Assembly: GCF_016881005.1 (NCBI RefSeq)
Contig: NZ_JACOPV010000012.1
Span: 169,561-233,560, forward strand
Direction: 5' to 3'
Length of the DNA stretch: 64,000 nucleotides
Origin: Pseudomonas arcuscaelestis
Lineage (GTDB): Bacteria > Pseudomonadota > Gammaproteobacteria > Pseudomonadales > Pseudomonadaceae
The translations under genes and the position numbers were made by a program. The notes beneath the pieces were generated by a model, which was given only the letters and a program-made list of their open reading frames with translations, was not told the origin of the DNA and ran no database searches. Of this stretch, positions 1 to 7,498 are shown one piece after another (the first letter of the stretch is position 1; the number at the start of each line of letters is the position of its first letter).

Positions 1-821
1 TGTACCAGCCAGCAACCCACAGACAACCAATAACCTGCCATTACCAGCAAGGTCAGGGCGCTCGGGCTTGCGCGGTAGCCGGCAAAGCCTGCGAGGAATG
101 CGCCAAAGCCCTGGCTATCGCTAAGAATCCTACTGGTGTCCCAAAGCGCATCGCCAACCAGGGTGTAAGCCATTTCAGGTAAGTCCATGGCCAGCAATTG
201 ACCGCTGATACGCTCGACTGCGCTGACCAGCAAGGCTGCAGCGAGCAACAGCAACACAGCCTCGCTCACGCCAAAGAAGCGCCGCCAGGAAATAATCCTG
301 CGACTGCTGTGCAACAGCACGACGGTCAACCCCGACAGCACCAGCCCGGCCATACCGCCGAGGGCAAACTGGCCCAACTGTGCGCCTTGCAGGCGGGCGG
401 CGGCGCCGTAGAGAAACACCACCGTCTCACTGCCTTCGCGGCTCACTGCCAACATGGCGAGCAGCAAGAGTCCGATACCGCCCTGGCGGGCCAGTTGCTG
501 GTCGGCATGGCGTCGCAAATTGTTGTTGAGAGAGCGTGCGTTGCGGCGCATCCAGGCGACCATTTGTACCATCAGCACACTGGCAAACAGCGCCAGACCG
601 GCCTGGAACCACTCACTGGCGGCGCCGCTCATGGCATCACCGGCAAACAGGATCAACAGCGCCAGCATGCCCGAGAGCAACAGGCCCAGTGCGACACCGG
701 CCCAGAGAAACTTGAGCAGACGCTGGCCGCGTTCCTGCTGGCTGACCCAGGCCTGGAGGATGCCGATCACCAGCAGCGCCTCCACGCTTTCGCGCCAGAC
801 AATAAACAGTGCTTGATTCAT
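1..821 (-). CDS. ftrC: FTR1-family high-affinity iron permease, C-terminus outside window
   Basis: Inner-membrane permease that moves iron into the cytoplasm, the transport subunit of FtrABCD-type systems. The frame opens at an ATG at 821 (MNQALFIV) and runs off the left edge with no stop, so roughly 270 residues are visible. Two Arg-Glu-x-x-Glu iron motifs typical of FTR1 are present: RESVE near residue 10 and REGSE near residue 125. Many hydrophobic helices follow, for example around the segments LALFASVLMVQMVAW and AVLLLLAAALLVSAV. It lies about 20 bases downstream of a cupredoxin gene and a P19 gene on the same strand, the order ftrA-ftrB-ftrC; an ftrD polyferredoxin gene would be expected beyond the edge. 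Family call is firm; the symbol rests on gene order. Confidence 0.9.
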   Translation of the reverse strand, partial: MNQALFIVWRESVEALLVIGILQAWVSQQERGQRLLKFLWAGVALGLLLSGMLALLILFAGDAMSGAASEWFQAGLALFASVLMVQMVAWMRRNARSLNNNLRRHADQQLARQGGIGLLLLAMLAVSREGSETVVFLYGAAARLQGAQLGQFALGGMAGLVLSGLTVVLLHSSRRIISWRRFFGVSEAVLLLLAAALLVSAVERISGQLLAMDLPEMAYTLVGDALWDTSRILSDSQGFGAFLAGFAGYRASPSALTLLVMAGYWLSVGCWLV

Positions 822-841
822 GATGACTCCCTGCACCCAGG

Positions 842-1216
842 CTATTGCGCCTGGATTGCGCCCTCGGGCAGTTGCGGATTGAATTCATCGAAGAAGGGGT
901 AGCGACCGGGCCTCAATGGGTGAATGACGACAAAAGTTGTCACCCCGGGCGACAGGACTTTCTCTACCCGCAGGGGTGTGCTTTCAAATTCGGCCGGACC
1001 TTCACCCTGGTTTTTCAGGATAATCTTGAATCGCTGTCCGGCCGGCACCTCCAGCACCGCAGGGGTGAAGTAGCCGTCACGCAATATCAGCTCATAGGTA
1101 GGCAGCGGCGCCGCCGCCAGCGAAGTGGTCGCACCGGCCAGAATCAAGCAGGCCAGACGCCGGTGGACGCGGGCCAACCTACTGGGTGCAGAGTGGTCTG
1201 AGGGTAGGGTGTTCAT
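842..1216 (-). CDS. ftrB: Periplasmic cupredoxin-like protein of the Ftr iron system
   Basis: A 124-residue protein with an N-terminal basic and hydrophobic export signal (about residues 18-37, ending in LAAA) and one cupredoxin-like beta-sandwich domain (FTPAVLEVPAGQRFKIIL). In FtrABCD systems this protein is thought to help oxidise or hand over ferrous iron together with P19 and the Ftr1 permease. Its ATG directly abuts the ftrA stop codon, so the two are translationally linked. The usual Cys/His/Met copper ligands of the C-terminal loop are not visible: the segment reads PFFDEF, with no cysteine, so metal binding, if any, must differ from blue copper proteins. Function is inferred from context. 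Confidence 0.82.
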   Translation of the reverse strand: MNTLPSDHSAPSRLARVHRRLACLILAGATTSLAAAPLPTYELILRDGYFTPAVLEVPAGQRFKIILKNQGEGPAEFESTPLRVEKVLSPGVTTFVVIHPLRPGRYPFFDEFNPQLPEGAIQAQ

Positions 1217-1747
1217 TCAATAGCCACCTTTCTTGCCTATGCCGGCGTAAACAAAGGTGTAGTGCAGCTCACAGCGCTCGAACCACGGCTCGACCCCGGT
1301 TTCCTTGTCGGTATGGCGACCGAGCGAGGCATGGCCGCTGGGTGGTAATACGGTAAAGGTCAGTTCGTACTTGCCCGGCCCCTGCAATTTGACGTTATCG
1401 CCGTAGTGCGGGCCGTCATTGGCGACCATGGCATGGAAGTCACCGCTGATAGGGGTGTCGCTGCCTTGCTTTTTCAAACTGAAGGAGACGTTCAGGTAAG
1501 GCACGAAACTGCCTTCCTGAAAGCCTTGGCGGTTATCGGCAGTAGCACGGATGTCGGCTTCCAGGTGCACATCGGATTCGGCGGTAGGGCGCATCATGCC
1601 CGCCGGGGCCATTTCGATAGGCTGCAGATACACCGCGCCGACCTCCAGGCCAGGGCACATCTGTGGTTCCCCGATTGGGTATTCCTTGGCCTGGGCCAGG
1701 GGGGCGATCAGAAGCAAGGCGAGTGACAGCGAGAAAGGGGTGCGCAT
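1217..1747 (-). CDS. ftrA: Periplasmic P19-type iron-binding protein (Tp34/FetP family)
   Basis: A 176-residue periplasmic protein with a clear signal peptide (SLALLLIAPLAQA). It belongs to the P19/FetP family, which binds copper and iron and works with FTR1 permeases in ferrous iron import. Family metal-ligand segments are present: a Met/Glu stretch MAPAGMM, the His in SDVHLEADI, and the FHAMVANDGPHYGDNV region. It is the first gene of the ftrABC operon; ftrB starts at the base after its stop codon. A good Fur box lies about 60 bases upstream of its ATG, so iron starvation should induce the operon. Confidence in the family is high. Confidence 0.9.
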   Translation of the reverse strand: MRTPFSLSLALLLIAPLAQAKEYPIGEPQMCPGLEVGAVYLQPIEMAPAGMMRPTAESDVHLEADIRATADNRQGFQEGSFVPYLNVSFSLKKQGSDTPISGDFHAMVANDGPHYGDNVKLQGPGKYELTFTVLPPSGHASLGRHTDKETGVEPWFERCELHYTFVYAGIGKKGGY

Positions 1748-1805
1748 GACGACTTCCTGGGTACTGATAAAAGAGGAAGCCAGTCTAGGAAGCTTGCGCG
1801 TGAAT

Positions 1806-1824
1806 AATAATGATTATTATCAAT
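1806..1824. promoter_or_regulatory. Fur box upstream of ftrABC
   Basis: The 19-mer AATAATGATTATTATCAAT matches about 14 of 19 positions of the Fur consensus. It lies about 60 bases upstream of the ftrA start codon. Confidence 0.75.
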
Positions 1825-1923
1825 TTTTCGCGAAATGGCTGATCAGACTTGATCCATATCAAGGGCAAAACCGCCGATGAGTCATAACGTAGAAGCTCGC
1901 CCATAGCCTGTCTGGGGAATCAC

Positions 1924-2160
1924 ATGGCCAAGCCCTTTCCTGTCAGTCCTAAGCATCCCGAACGTATCTGCTGGGGCTGTGATCGTTACTGCGCGGCCAG
2001 CGCCCTGGCCTGCGGCAACGGCGCTGACCGGACCATGCATCCGGTCGAGATGTTTGGCGAAGACTGGAACGAGCAGGGGGATTTTGGCTTGGGCTTGCCT
2101 GACAGTGACAGCGATGCTGCGCAATCGCCAGGCAAACCGCTGGTGTTGCAGGGGCATTGA
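1924..2160 (+). CDS. DUF3079-family small cysteine-rich protein
   Basis: A 78-residue soluble protein that matches the pattern of DUF3079 proteins of proteobacteria: KHPERICWGCDRYC, then ACGNG and the HPVEMFGEDW block. Four cysteines are spaced C-x2-C-x3-C-x6-C within 15 residues, which suggests a bound metal ion or cluster; that is inference. The last third, rich in Ser, Asp and Gly, looks disordered. An ATG at 1924 follows a GGGAA ribosome site by three bases. It is monocistronic, divergent from ftrABC, and could share iron-dependent control because the Fur box lies between the two. No function is established. Confidence 0.75.
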   Translation: MAKPFPVSPKHPERICWGCDRYCAASALACGNGADRTMHPVEMFGEDWNEQGDFGLGLPDSDSDAAQSPGKPLVLQGH

Positions 2161-2196
2161 TGGGTGGGTGACACATCGCGCTCCCGAAAATGGTGC

Positions 2197-2445
2197 TCAG
2201 AACACCTGCTGACGCCGGTCCAACTGCTGGTCGACCAACCACTTGCCATGGGCAAGTGAGGCGTGTTGGGCATTTTCCAGGTCTGCCAGATAGGCCATTT
2301 TTATCGGAAGCGGTAGACGCCGACTGGTGTGGCCTTCAGGGTCGGTAATCAGGCAACCGCCCGCGAACGGCGTAGGAATGCCGTCGTGGGTTTCGACACT
2401 GGCGGTAATGGTGTGATTGCGGTGCACGCATTGAAGGGTTTTCAT
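2197..2445 (-). CDS. Small conserved hypothetical protein
   Basis: An 82-residue protein beginning MKTLQCVHRNH. The ATG at 2445 follows an AGGA ribosome site; a longer frame upstream of it runs through non-coding-looking sequence, so I chose the short form. The N-terminal half looks like a small beta-sheet unit (VHRNHTITASVETHDG, then AGGCLITDPEGH), and the C-terminal half is helical with many Ala, Leu, His and Gln. There is no signal peptide, membrane helix or known motif. It lies downstream of the luciferase-like monooxygenase operon on the same strand, but 134 bases and a strong stem-loop separate them, so it is probably expressed on its own. I do not recognise a function. Confidence 0.6.
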   Translation of the reverse strand: MKTLQCVHRNHTITASVETHDGIPTPFAGGCLITDPEGHTSRRLPLPIKMAYLADLENAQHASLAHGKWLVDQQLDRRQQVF

Positions 2446-2543
2446 CGTCCTGACCTCGCTGCTGGGTATCGTTAGCTCGTGGTGATTAAACGCTCCTCGT
2501 TCAAGATGCAGGCTAGGCTGCTCTTTCGGGTATACCACAGCAG

Positions 2544-2565
2544 CGGCCCAGCCTGACCTGGGCCG
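2544..2565. terminator. Stem-loop downstream of the monooxygenase gene
   Basis: A perfect 8-bp inverted repeat, CGGCCCAG and CTGGGCCG, with a 6-base loop, lies 15-36 bases beyond the monooxygenase stop codon. There is no clear T-run, so it may be a transcript-stabilising hairpin rather than an intrinsic terminator. Confidence 0.4.
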
Positions 2566-2579
2566 ACGAACGTAGGGCT

Positions 2580-3623
2580 TCAGCGAAAAGCCGGTACTAC
2601 TTCGTTGATGAACAGCGCCAGAGACTTTTTCTTCTCGGCATGCGGCAGGCTGTTGTCGCACCAGAAACTGAACTCATCCACGCCGAGTTCCTGGTAGTAG
2701 CGAATGCGCGCAATGATTTCCTCGGGTGTGCCGATCATGGTGTTCTTGCGAATGTTCTCCAGCTCGAATTCTGGGCGCTCCTTGAATTTATCTTCAGGGC
2801 TCGGCGCCAGGAAGCCGTTGACCGGCACTTGTTTGTTGCCAAACCAGGCATCGAAGGTGCGGTAGAAGCGGGAAATTGCCTGGGCGCCGACTTTCCAGCC
2901 ATCGCTGTCGTCTGCACTGTGGACGTGAGTGTGACGTAGCACCATCAACTGCGGACGCGGTACATCGGGGTTATTGGCCAGTGCTGCTTGAAATTTGTTT
3001 TTCAGATCCAGTACTTCTTCGTCACCCTTCATCAGCGGTGTGACCATCACATTGCAGCCGTTTTTGACCGCAAAGTTGTGCGAGTCCGGGTCGCGGGCGG
3101 CAATCCACATCGGCGGCATGGGTTTCTGGATCGGCTTGGGTACACAGGTTGAGGTCGGGAACTTCCAGATGTCACCGTCGTGGGTATAGTCACCCTGCCA
3201 CAAGGCACGCACCACTGGCACCATCTCGCGCAGTGCCTGTCCACCCTCGGAGGCCGGCATGCCGGCAGCCATGCGATCGAACTCGAACTGATAGGCGCCG
3301 CGGGCCAGGCCCACTTCCATTCGCCCGTTGCTGATCACATCCAGCAGGGCGCATTCGCCGGCCACTCGCAGGGGGTGCCAGAACGGCGCAATGATTGTGC
3401 CTGCGCCCAGGTGAATCGTGGTTGTACGTGCGGCCAGGTAGGACAGCAGCGGCATCGGACTTGGCGAGATGGTGTATTCCATGGCGTGGTGTTCGCCGAT
3501 CCACACGGTACTGAAACCGCCGTCTTCGGCCATCAGGGTCAGTTCGGTCAGGTCTTCGAACAGCTGGCGATGGCTGACCTGTTCATCCCAACGTTCCATG
3601 TGTACGAACAACGAAAATTTCAT
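2580..3623 (-). CDS. Luciferase-like (LLM class) flavin-dependent monooxygenase
   Basis: A 347-residue oxidoreductase of the bacterial luciferase superfamily, a TIM barrel that uses reduced flavin and oxygen. Typical features are the N-terminal strand KFSLFVHMERWD, the STVWIGEHHA segment, LGAGTIIAPFWHPLRVAGE, SNGRMEVGLARGAYQFEF, and the C-terminal GTPEEIIARIRYYQELGVDEF block. The ATG at 3623 follows a GAGGAA ribosome site. The gene just upstream encodes a flavin reductase, so the pair forms a two-component monooxygenase. A divergent cytosine/purine-type permease suggests that the substrate is a nitrogen heterocycle taken up by that transporter, but this is inference; RutA-like or SsuD-like substrate motifs are not evident. 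Confidence 0.85.
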   Translation of the reverse strand: MKFSLFVHMERWDEQVSHRQLFEDLTELTLMAEDGGFSTVWIGEHHAMEYTISPSPMPLLSYLAARTTTIHLGAGTIIAPFWHPLRVAGECALLDVISNGRMEVGLARGAYQFEFDRMAAGMPASEGGQALREMVPVVRALWQGDYTHDGDIWKFPTSTCVPKPIQKPMPPMWIAARDPDSHNFAVKNGCNVMVTPLMKGDEEVLDLKNKFQAALANNPDVPRPQLMVLRHTHVHSADDSDGWKVGAQAISRFYRTFDAWFGNKQVPVNGFLAPSPEDKFKERPEFELENIRKNTMIGTPEEIIARIRYYQELGVDEFSFWCDNSLPHAEKKKSLALFINEVVPAFR

Positions 3624-3713
3624 GACGCATTCCTCAGATCTTGTTGTAGGTCGCCTGTCGGATCAGGCGGCATGACTCTCGACCTGCGCCTGGCGCCTGT
3701 CGTAGAAATAGTG

Positions 3714-4199
3714 TCAGGCAAATGCGGGCAGCGCTGCCATTTTGCCGCGGCAGTACACCAGAGGGCTGGGTGCCTGCTCGGGAACGATGAGGTTCTTGAC
3801 TGCGCCCACCATGATGGCGTGATCACCGCCTTCATATTCGCGCCACAGTTCGCATTCGATGATTGCCGTGGCGTTTGCCAGCAGGGGGTTGCCCAGTGCG
3901 CTGAGGGTCCATTCGATGCCTTCGGCTTTGTCTTTGCCCTTGCGCGCAAAAGCATAGGCTTCGGCTTGTTGGGCGCCCGAGAGCAGATGAATGGCAAAAC
4001 GCTTGTTGCGGATCAGCACCGGGTAGGAATCGGAGCTGTAGTTGGGGCAGAACAGCACCAGTGGCGGGTCCATGGAAAGCGAACTGAAGGCGCTTGCCGT
4101 TAAACCAACGATTTGGCCGTCGTCGTCCAGTGTGGTGATGACAGTGACGCCGGAGGGAAAGGAGCCCAGGACGTTTTTATAGACAGTTGCGTCGATCAT
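3714..4199 (-). CDS. Flavin reductase-like protein, partner of the monooxygenase
   Basis: A 161-residue split-barrel flavin reductase. The pattern GSFPSGVTVITT near the N-terminus, LTASAFSSLSMDPPLVLFC, and the GGDHAIMVGAV segment near the end are characteristic of the flavin:NAD(P)H reductases that supply reduced FMN or FAD to two-component monooxygenases. I chose the ATG at 4199 because a GAGGAA ribosome site sits six bases before it; a longer frame from 4280 has no such site and adds a charged, unconserved stretch. It is first in the operon with the monooxygenase, 90 bases away. Its promoter region faces the permease gene and carries a short palindrome repeated in part near the permease. 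Confidence 0.85.
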   Translation of the reverse strand: MIDATVYKNVLGSFPSGVTVITTLDDDGQIVGLTASAFSSLSMDPPLVLFCPNYSSDSYPVLIRNKRFAIHLLSGAQQAEAYAFARKGKDKAEGIEWTLSALGNPLLANATAIIECELWREYEGGDHAIMVGAVKNLIVPEQAPSPLVYCRGKMAALPAFA

Positions 4200-4252
4200 G
4201 GTGTGTTCCTCGGAGCGCGGCGTCGGGCCGCTGTTCTTGTCTTGTGTGTCTG

Positions 4253-4269
4253 ATGGTATACCGTAATAT
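4253..4269. promoter_or_regulatory. Candidate operator upstream of the flavin reductase
   Basis: Near-palindrome ATGGTATACCGT followed by AATAT. The 11-mer TACCGTAATAT at 4259-4269 recurs with one mismatch at 4431-4441, before the divergent permease. Confidence 0.4.
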
Positions 4270-4430
4270 CTAGATTGCAAGTGTAATTTTCACACGGAGT
4301 GTCCACCCGATGAATGGGTGAAACCACCGTGTTTGCTGGGCTAAATGCCATATGGGACGGTTTTTAGCTGGCCGGAAAACAGATCAGTTGCAGCTAAAAG
4401 TGGCGGCTCAGCCTTGTGCAAATGTTGGAA

Positions 4431-4444
4431 TACCATAATATGGT
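4431..4444. promoter_or_regulatory. Candidate operator upstream of the NCS1 permease
   Basis: ACCATAATATGGT at 4432-4444 is a perfect 13-bp palindrome around a central A. It lies about 80 bases before the permease ATG. Confidence 0.45.
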
Positions 4445-4524
4445 GTTCAGCTGAGAGGCCGCTTTGAGCACTCCGCGGCGGTTTCCTACAAAGATAAAAA
4501 CAGAACCTTTCGAGCGTATTGCCC

Positions 4525-5931
4525 ATGTCCCAGCCGTCTTCGCAACACCAGTTGATCGAAAACCATACGGTCGATTACGTACCGCCCGCCGAACGCCATG
4601 GGAAGGCGCGAGACCTGTTCACTTTGTGGTTCAGCACCAACATCGCACCTTTGCCGATTGTCACCGGTGCCATGGTGGTGCAGGTGTTTCACCTGAATCT
4701 GTTCTGGGGAATGCTGGCGATTGCCCTCGGGCACTTGCTTGGGGGCGTGGTGATTGCCCTGGCGTCGGCCCAGGGGCCGCAAATGGGCATTCCGCAAATG
4801 GTCCAGAGCCGCGGCCAGTTCGGTCGTTACGGTGCGTTGTTGATTGTGTTCTTTGCCGCGATCATCTACGTCGGCTTCTTTATTTCCAACATCGTCCTGG
4901 CCGGCAAGTCGATCCACGGCATTGCGCCAAGTGTGCCGATGCCGGCGGCGATCATCCTCGGCGCCTTGAGCGCCACCGCGATTGGCGTGATTGGTTATCG
5001 CTTCATCCATACCCTCAACCGCATCGGTACCTGGGTGATGGGCAGTGCATTGCTGGCGGGCTTCGTGATGATGTTCGCCCAGGAACTGCCTGCTGACTTC
5101 TACACCCGCGGCGGCTTCAACCTCTCCGGTTGGATTGCCACCCTGTCACTGGGGGTTATCTGGCAAATCAGCTTTTCGCCTTACGTTTCCGATTACTCGC
5201 GCTATCTGCCGCGGGAAGTCGGGATTGCCCGGCCATTCTGGGCCACTTATTTTGGTGCCACGCTGGGTACTATCCTGTCATTCAGCTTTGGCGCGGTAGC
5301 GGTGCTGGCGGTACCGGAAGGTACTGAGGCAATGGCTGCGGTGGAGCAGGCTACCGGCTGGCTGGGGCCGGTGTTGATGGTGTTGTTCTTGCTCAACATC
5401 ATCAGTCATAACGCCCTGAACCTCTATGGTGCTGTGCTTTCGATCGTTACCTCGATCCAGACCTTTGCCAGCGCCTGGACACCCAGTATCAACGTGCGAG
5501 TGGTGTTGGCCAGTGTGATTCTGCTCGGCTGCTGCCTGGTTGCCTTGAGCGCCTCGGCAGACTTCATTTCCCACTTCATCGGCCTGATTCTGGCATTGCT
5601 GCTGGTGCTCGTGCCGTGGGCGTCGATCAACCTGATCGATTTCTACCTGATCAAACGTGGTTGCTACGACATTGCCTCAATATTCAGTGCTGATGGCGGC
5701 ATCTATGGGCGTTTCAATGCCCACGCGATCATCGCTTACGCGTGCGGCATTCTTGTGCAGTTGCCGTTTGCCAACACTTCCTTGTATGTGGGGCCTTACG
5801 CCAATCTTGTCGACGGGGCGGACCTGTCCTGGCTGGTAGGATTGTTGGTGACGTGTCCGCTGTACTATTGCCTGGCCACCCGCGAGCAGGCGCGGGGCCT
5901 CAGTGGCCTTTGGACGGGCAGCGGTCGGTAG
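4525..5931 (+). CDS. NCS1-family cytosine/purine-type permease
   Basis: A 468-residue inner-membrane transporter with about twelve hydrophobic segments. The N-terminal block (HTVDYVPPAERHGKARDLFTLWFSTNIAP) and the SRGQFGRYGALL and SPYVSDYSRYLP motifs place it in the NCS1 nucleobase:cation symporter family, close to cytosine permeases of the CodB/PurP kind. The ATG at 4525 (MSQPSSQ) is preferred to an in-frame TTG two codons earlier. It is transcribed away from the flavin reductase and monooxygenase genes, and the two sides share a repeated operator-like sequence, so it may import the monooxygenase substrate. The true substrate cannot be read from the sequence; cytosine, other pyrimidines, purines, hydantoins or related heterocycles are all possible. 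Confidence 0.88.
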   Translation: MSQPSSQHQLIENHTVDYVPPAERHGKARDLFTLWFSTNIAPLPIVTGAMVVQVFHLNLFWGMLAIALGHLLGGVVIALASAQGPQMGIPQMVQSRGQFGRYGALLIVFFAAIIYVGFFISNIVLAGKSIHGIAPSVPMPAAIILGALSATAIGVIGYRFIHTLNRIGTWVMGSALLAGFVMMFAQELPADFYTRGGFNLSGWIATLSLGVIWQISFSPYVSDYSRYLPREVGIARPFWATYFGATLGTILSFSFGAVAVLAVPEGTEAMAAVEQATGWLGPVLMVLFLLNIISHNALNLYGAVLSIVTSIQTFASAWTPSINVRVVLASVILLGCCLVALSASADFISHFIGLILALLLVLVPWASINLIDFYLIKRGCYDIASIFSADGGIYGRFNAHAIIAYACGILVQLPFANTSLYVGPYANLVDGADLSWLVGLLVTCPLYYCLATREQARGLSGLWTGSGR

Positions 5932-5979
5932 TGGGGTGGATGTAGGCAAGAAGTGCAAGGAGGGCGGCTTTGCAGCCAA

Positions 5980-6002
5980 TCGCGGAGCAAGCTGCTCCGC
6001 GA
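5980..6002. repeat. REP-like palindrome between permease and glyoxalase genes
   Basis: Perfect 10-bp inverted repeat TCGCGGAGCA / TGCTCCGCGA with a 3-base loop. It lies between two convergent genes, a usual place for Pseudomonas REP elements. It may also stop transcription from both sides. Confidence 0.5.
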
Positions 6003-6019
6003 TCGACTCCGCACCGGCT

Positions 6020-6037
6020 AACCACTGATCAGTGGTT
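6020..6037. terminator. 18-bp perfect palindrome at the gloA stop codon
   Basis: AACCACTGATCAGTGGTT is self-complementary over 18 bases. It touches the gloA stop codon and stands 17 bases from the REP-like palindrome. It may act as a terminator or RNA-end structure; it has no T-run. Confidence 0.35.
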
Positions 6038-6558
6038 CAGAACTCGGTAGGCTGGATGATCTCGACCCAGTAGTCGTCCGGGTCCTTGATGAATGCCAGG
6101 TGCTTCATGCGGCCGTCGCTCAGGCGTTTCTGGAAGGTGACGCCCAGTTGCTCGAAACGTTCGCAGGCGGCGCGGATATCCGGCACCGAGATGCAGATAT
6201 GGCCAAAGCCACGTGGATCGGTGTTGCCATTGTGGTAGGCAAAATCAGGATCGTTTTCGCTGCCGTGGTTATGGGTCAGTTCGAGGATGCCGGGGATCGA
6301 CTTCATCCACTCTGTGCGCTTGCCAGCATCGGCAGGGATCTGTGCCTTGTCGACCAGGGCGAGGAAGTACAGGCTGAACTCGGCCTCAGGGAAATCGCGT
6401 TTTTCCACCAGGCTGAAACCCAGGACGCGTGTGTAGAAGTCCAGGGACTTGGCAACGTCCTTGACGCGCAGCATGGTGTGGTTGAAAACGAAATTCTGGG
6501 TCGCGGCATCCGGTTGCGCGGTAACACCCGCAAGGGTGTCGAGATGGTTCAGGCTCAT
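6037..6558 (-). CDS. gloA: Lactoylglutathione lyase (glyoxalase I), zinc-type long form
   Basis: A 173-residue glyoxalase I that converts the hemithioacetal of methylglyoxal and glutathione to S-lactoylglutathione in the cytoplasm. It resembles the eukaryotic and P. putida long forms rather than the short E. coli nickel enzyme: TMLRVKD, SLDFYTRVLGFSLVEK, FSLYFLAL, LELTHNHGSE, YHNGNTDPRGFGHICISVPD and DPDDYWVEI are all present. Metal ligands expected from the family are the His before TMLRVKD, the Glu in ILELTH, the His in FGHI and the Glu in WVEI. The ATG at 6558 has a GGAG site; a longer frame exists but is not needed. The gene stands alone, with palindromes at its 3' end. Confidence 0.93.
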   Translation of the reverse strand: MSLNHLDTLAGVTAQPDAATQNFVFNHTMLRVKDVAKSLDFYTRVLGFSLVEKRDFPEAEFSLYFLALVDKAQIPADAGKRTEWMKSIPGILELTHNHGSENDPDFAYHNGNTDPRGFGHICISVPDIRAACERFEQLGVTFQKRLSDGRMKHLAFIKDPDDYWVEIIQPTEF

Positions 6559-6648
6559 GGGCACTCCGCTTGAAGAGGCTGGCAGCGTTTGTGCCAGCAA
6601 AACAGTCAGGGCCACATGATACGGAAGTGAAGCGATTGCGCAAACCAA

Positions 6649-6679
6649 TTGCGCCCCGCCTTTAGGGGGCGGGGCGCAA
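6649..6679. terminator. Strong stem-loop downstream of mvaT
   Basis: A perfect 12-bp GC-rich inverted repeat, TTGCGCCCCGCC and its complement, with a 7-base loop. It lies about 100 bases past the mvaT stop codon and upstream of gloA; the likely role is transcription termination of mvaT. Confidence 0.5.
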
Positions 6680-6688
6680 GAATTAGAA

Positions 6689-6704
6689 GCCCGCCGAGGC
6701 GGGC
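6689..6704. terminator. Second GC-rich hairpin downstream of mvaT
   Basis: GCCCGCC and GGCGGGC form a 7-bp stem with a 2-base loop, ten bases from the larger hairpin. The two probably act together. Confidence 0.35.
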
Positions 6705-6775
6705 GTATGGGGCGCTAGTCCGTTAGCAGTCTTCATCCTGAGTCAATGGATGTGAAAAAAGTGTGAAGAATGCTT

Positions 6776-7141
6776 TCACGAACGTAACCAGCTGTCGACG
6801 GTTTGCGCGCCGTACTGTTCCTTCCATGCTTTAAGGCCGCGGTGGTTACCACCTTTGGTTTCGATCAGCTCGCCGGTGTGCGGGTTTTCGTACACTTTAA
6901 CCACCCGCGCACGACGCGTTCTAGGAGCGGCTACCGCACTTTTTGCCCCGGCTTTGGGGTCTAGAATGGAAATGATGTCGCGCAGGTTTTTACCGTAGCT
7001 ACCCATCAGGTCGACAAGTTTGCGCTCAAACTCGATTTCGCGTTTGAGGCCGGCGTCCTTTTTCAGTGCTTCCAATTGCGCCATCTTTTCTTTTAGCGCT
7101 TTTTCGGCTGCACGGAACTCTGCAAGTCTGGACACAATCAT
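6776..7141 (-). CDS. mvaT: MvaT/TurB-family H-NS-like nucleoid protein
   Basis: A 121-residue DNA-binding protein of the MvaT family, the functional H-NS equivalent of pseudomonads, which silences AT-rich and horizontally acquired genes. The N-terminal half is an alpha-helical coiled-coil oligomerisation region (EFRAAEKALKEKMAQLEALK, residues about 5-60). The C-terminal DNA-binding part has the family signature ENPHTGELIETKGGNHRGLKAWKEQYG. Between them is a basic linker, RTRRARVVK. The ATG at 7141 has an adjoining GGAGT site; an upstream extension reads as non-conserved. Pseudomonads carry several paralogues (MvaT, MvaU, TurA-E); I cannot tell which this is, though the opening SRLAEFRAAEKAL looks TurB-like. 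Confidence 0.9.
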   Translation of the reverse strand: MIVSRLAEFRAAEKALKEKMAQLEALKKDAGLKREIEFERKLVDLMGSYGKNLRDIISILDPKAGAKSAVAAPRTRRARVVKVYENPHTGELIETKGGNHRGLKAWKEQYGAQTVDSWLRS

Positions 7142-7498
7142 TACTCCTTTATGTCTGCAGTGGCGCGGCATGGGCAAAATCAAGAAATAGTCTTAATGAG
7201 GCCGCTTGCACTGGGGTGGGGAATCATCACACTAATAATGAGTGTAGTAGTCCATTGGCAGCCGGTAAACAAGGGAAATATTCTGAAGCTTGCGCGGAAC
7301 TTTCTTACTTGCCTGCGCGGTAATACCAAATAACTAGTCAATTACCCGTCGCTATCTTGGACAAAGGTCCAATGGCGCGTGCTAGAGCGGTTTGAGACTA
7401 TTCGCGATTGGCCTTGAGCTTTGCGGCGGCGGATCTAGTGCCGGTGCCCGCAAGGTTTGCGGCTGTTTTGTCATCCATTCTTTCGGATTTTGCATTCC
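7142..7498. other. Intergenic region between mvaT and oprD, no gene seen
   Basis: About 357 bases between divergent genes, with AT-rich stretches near 7180-7300 that would suit promoters for both. A 6-bp inverted repeat, TTGGAC and GTCCAA around 4 bases, sits at 7357-7372. I see no convincing coding frame or RNA gene. Confidence 0.5.

Noticed and set aside
198..902. Long plus-strand open frame at the left edge
   Set aside because: It lies opposite the FTR1 gene, is rich in Gln, Ala and His, and has no family features; it is a GC-rich shadow.
4200..4280. Longer start for the flavin reductase gene
   Set aside because: The extension has no ribosome site and is not family-like; the ATG at 4199 has a well-placed GAGGAA.
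6559..6648. N-terminal extension of glyoxalase I that looks like a signal peptide
   Set aside because: The ATG at 6558 has a GGAG site and gives the family's usual length; the enzyme acts in the cytoplasm.
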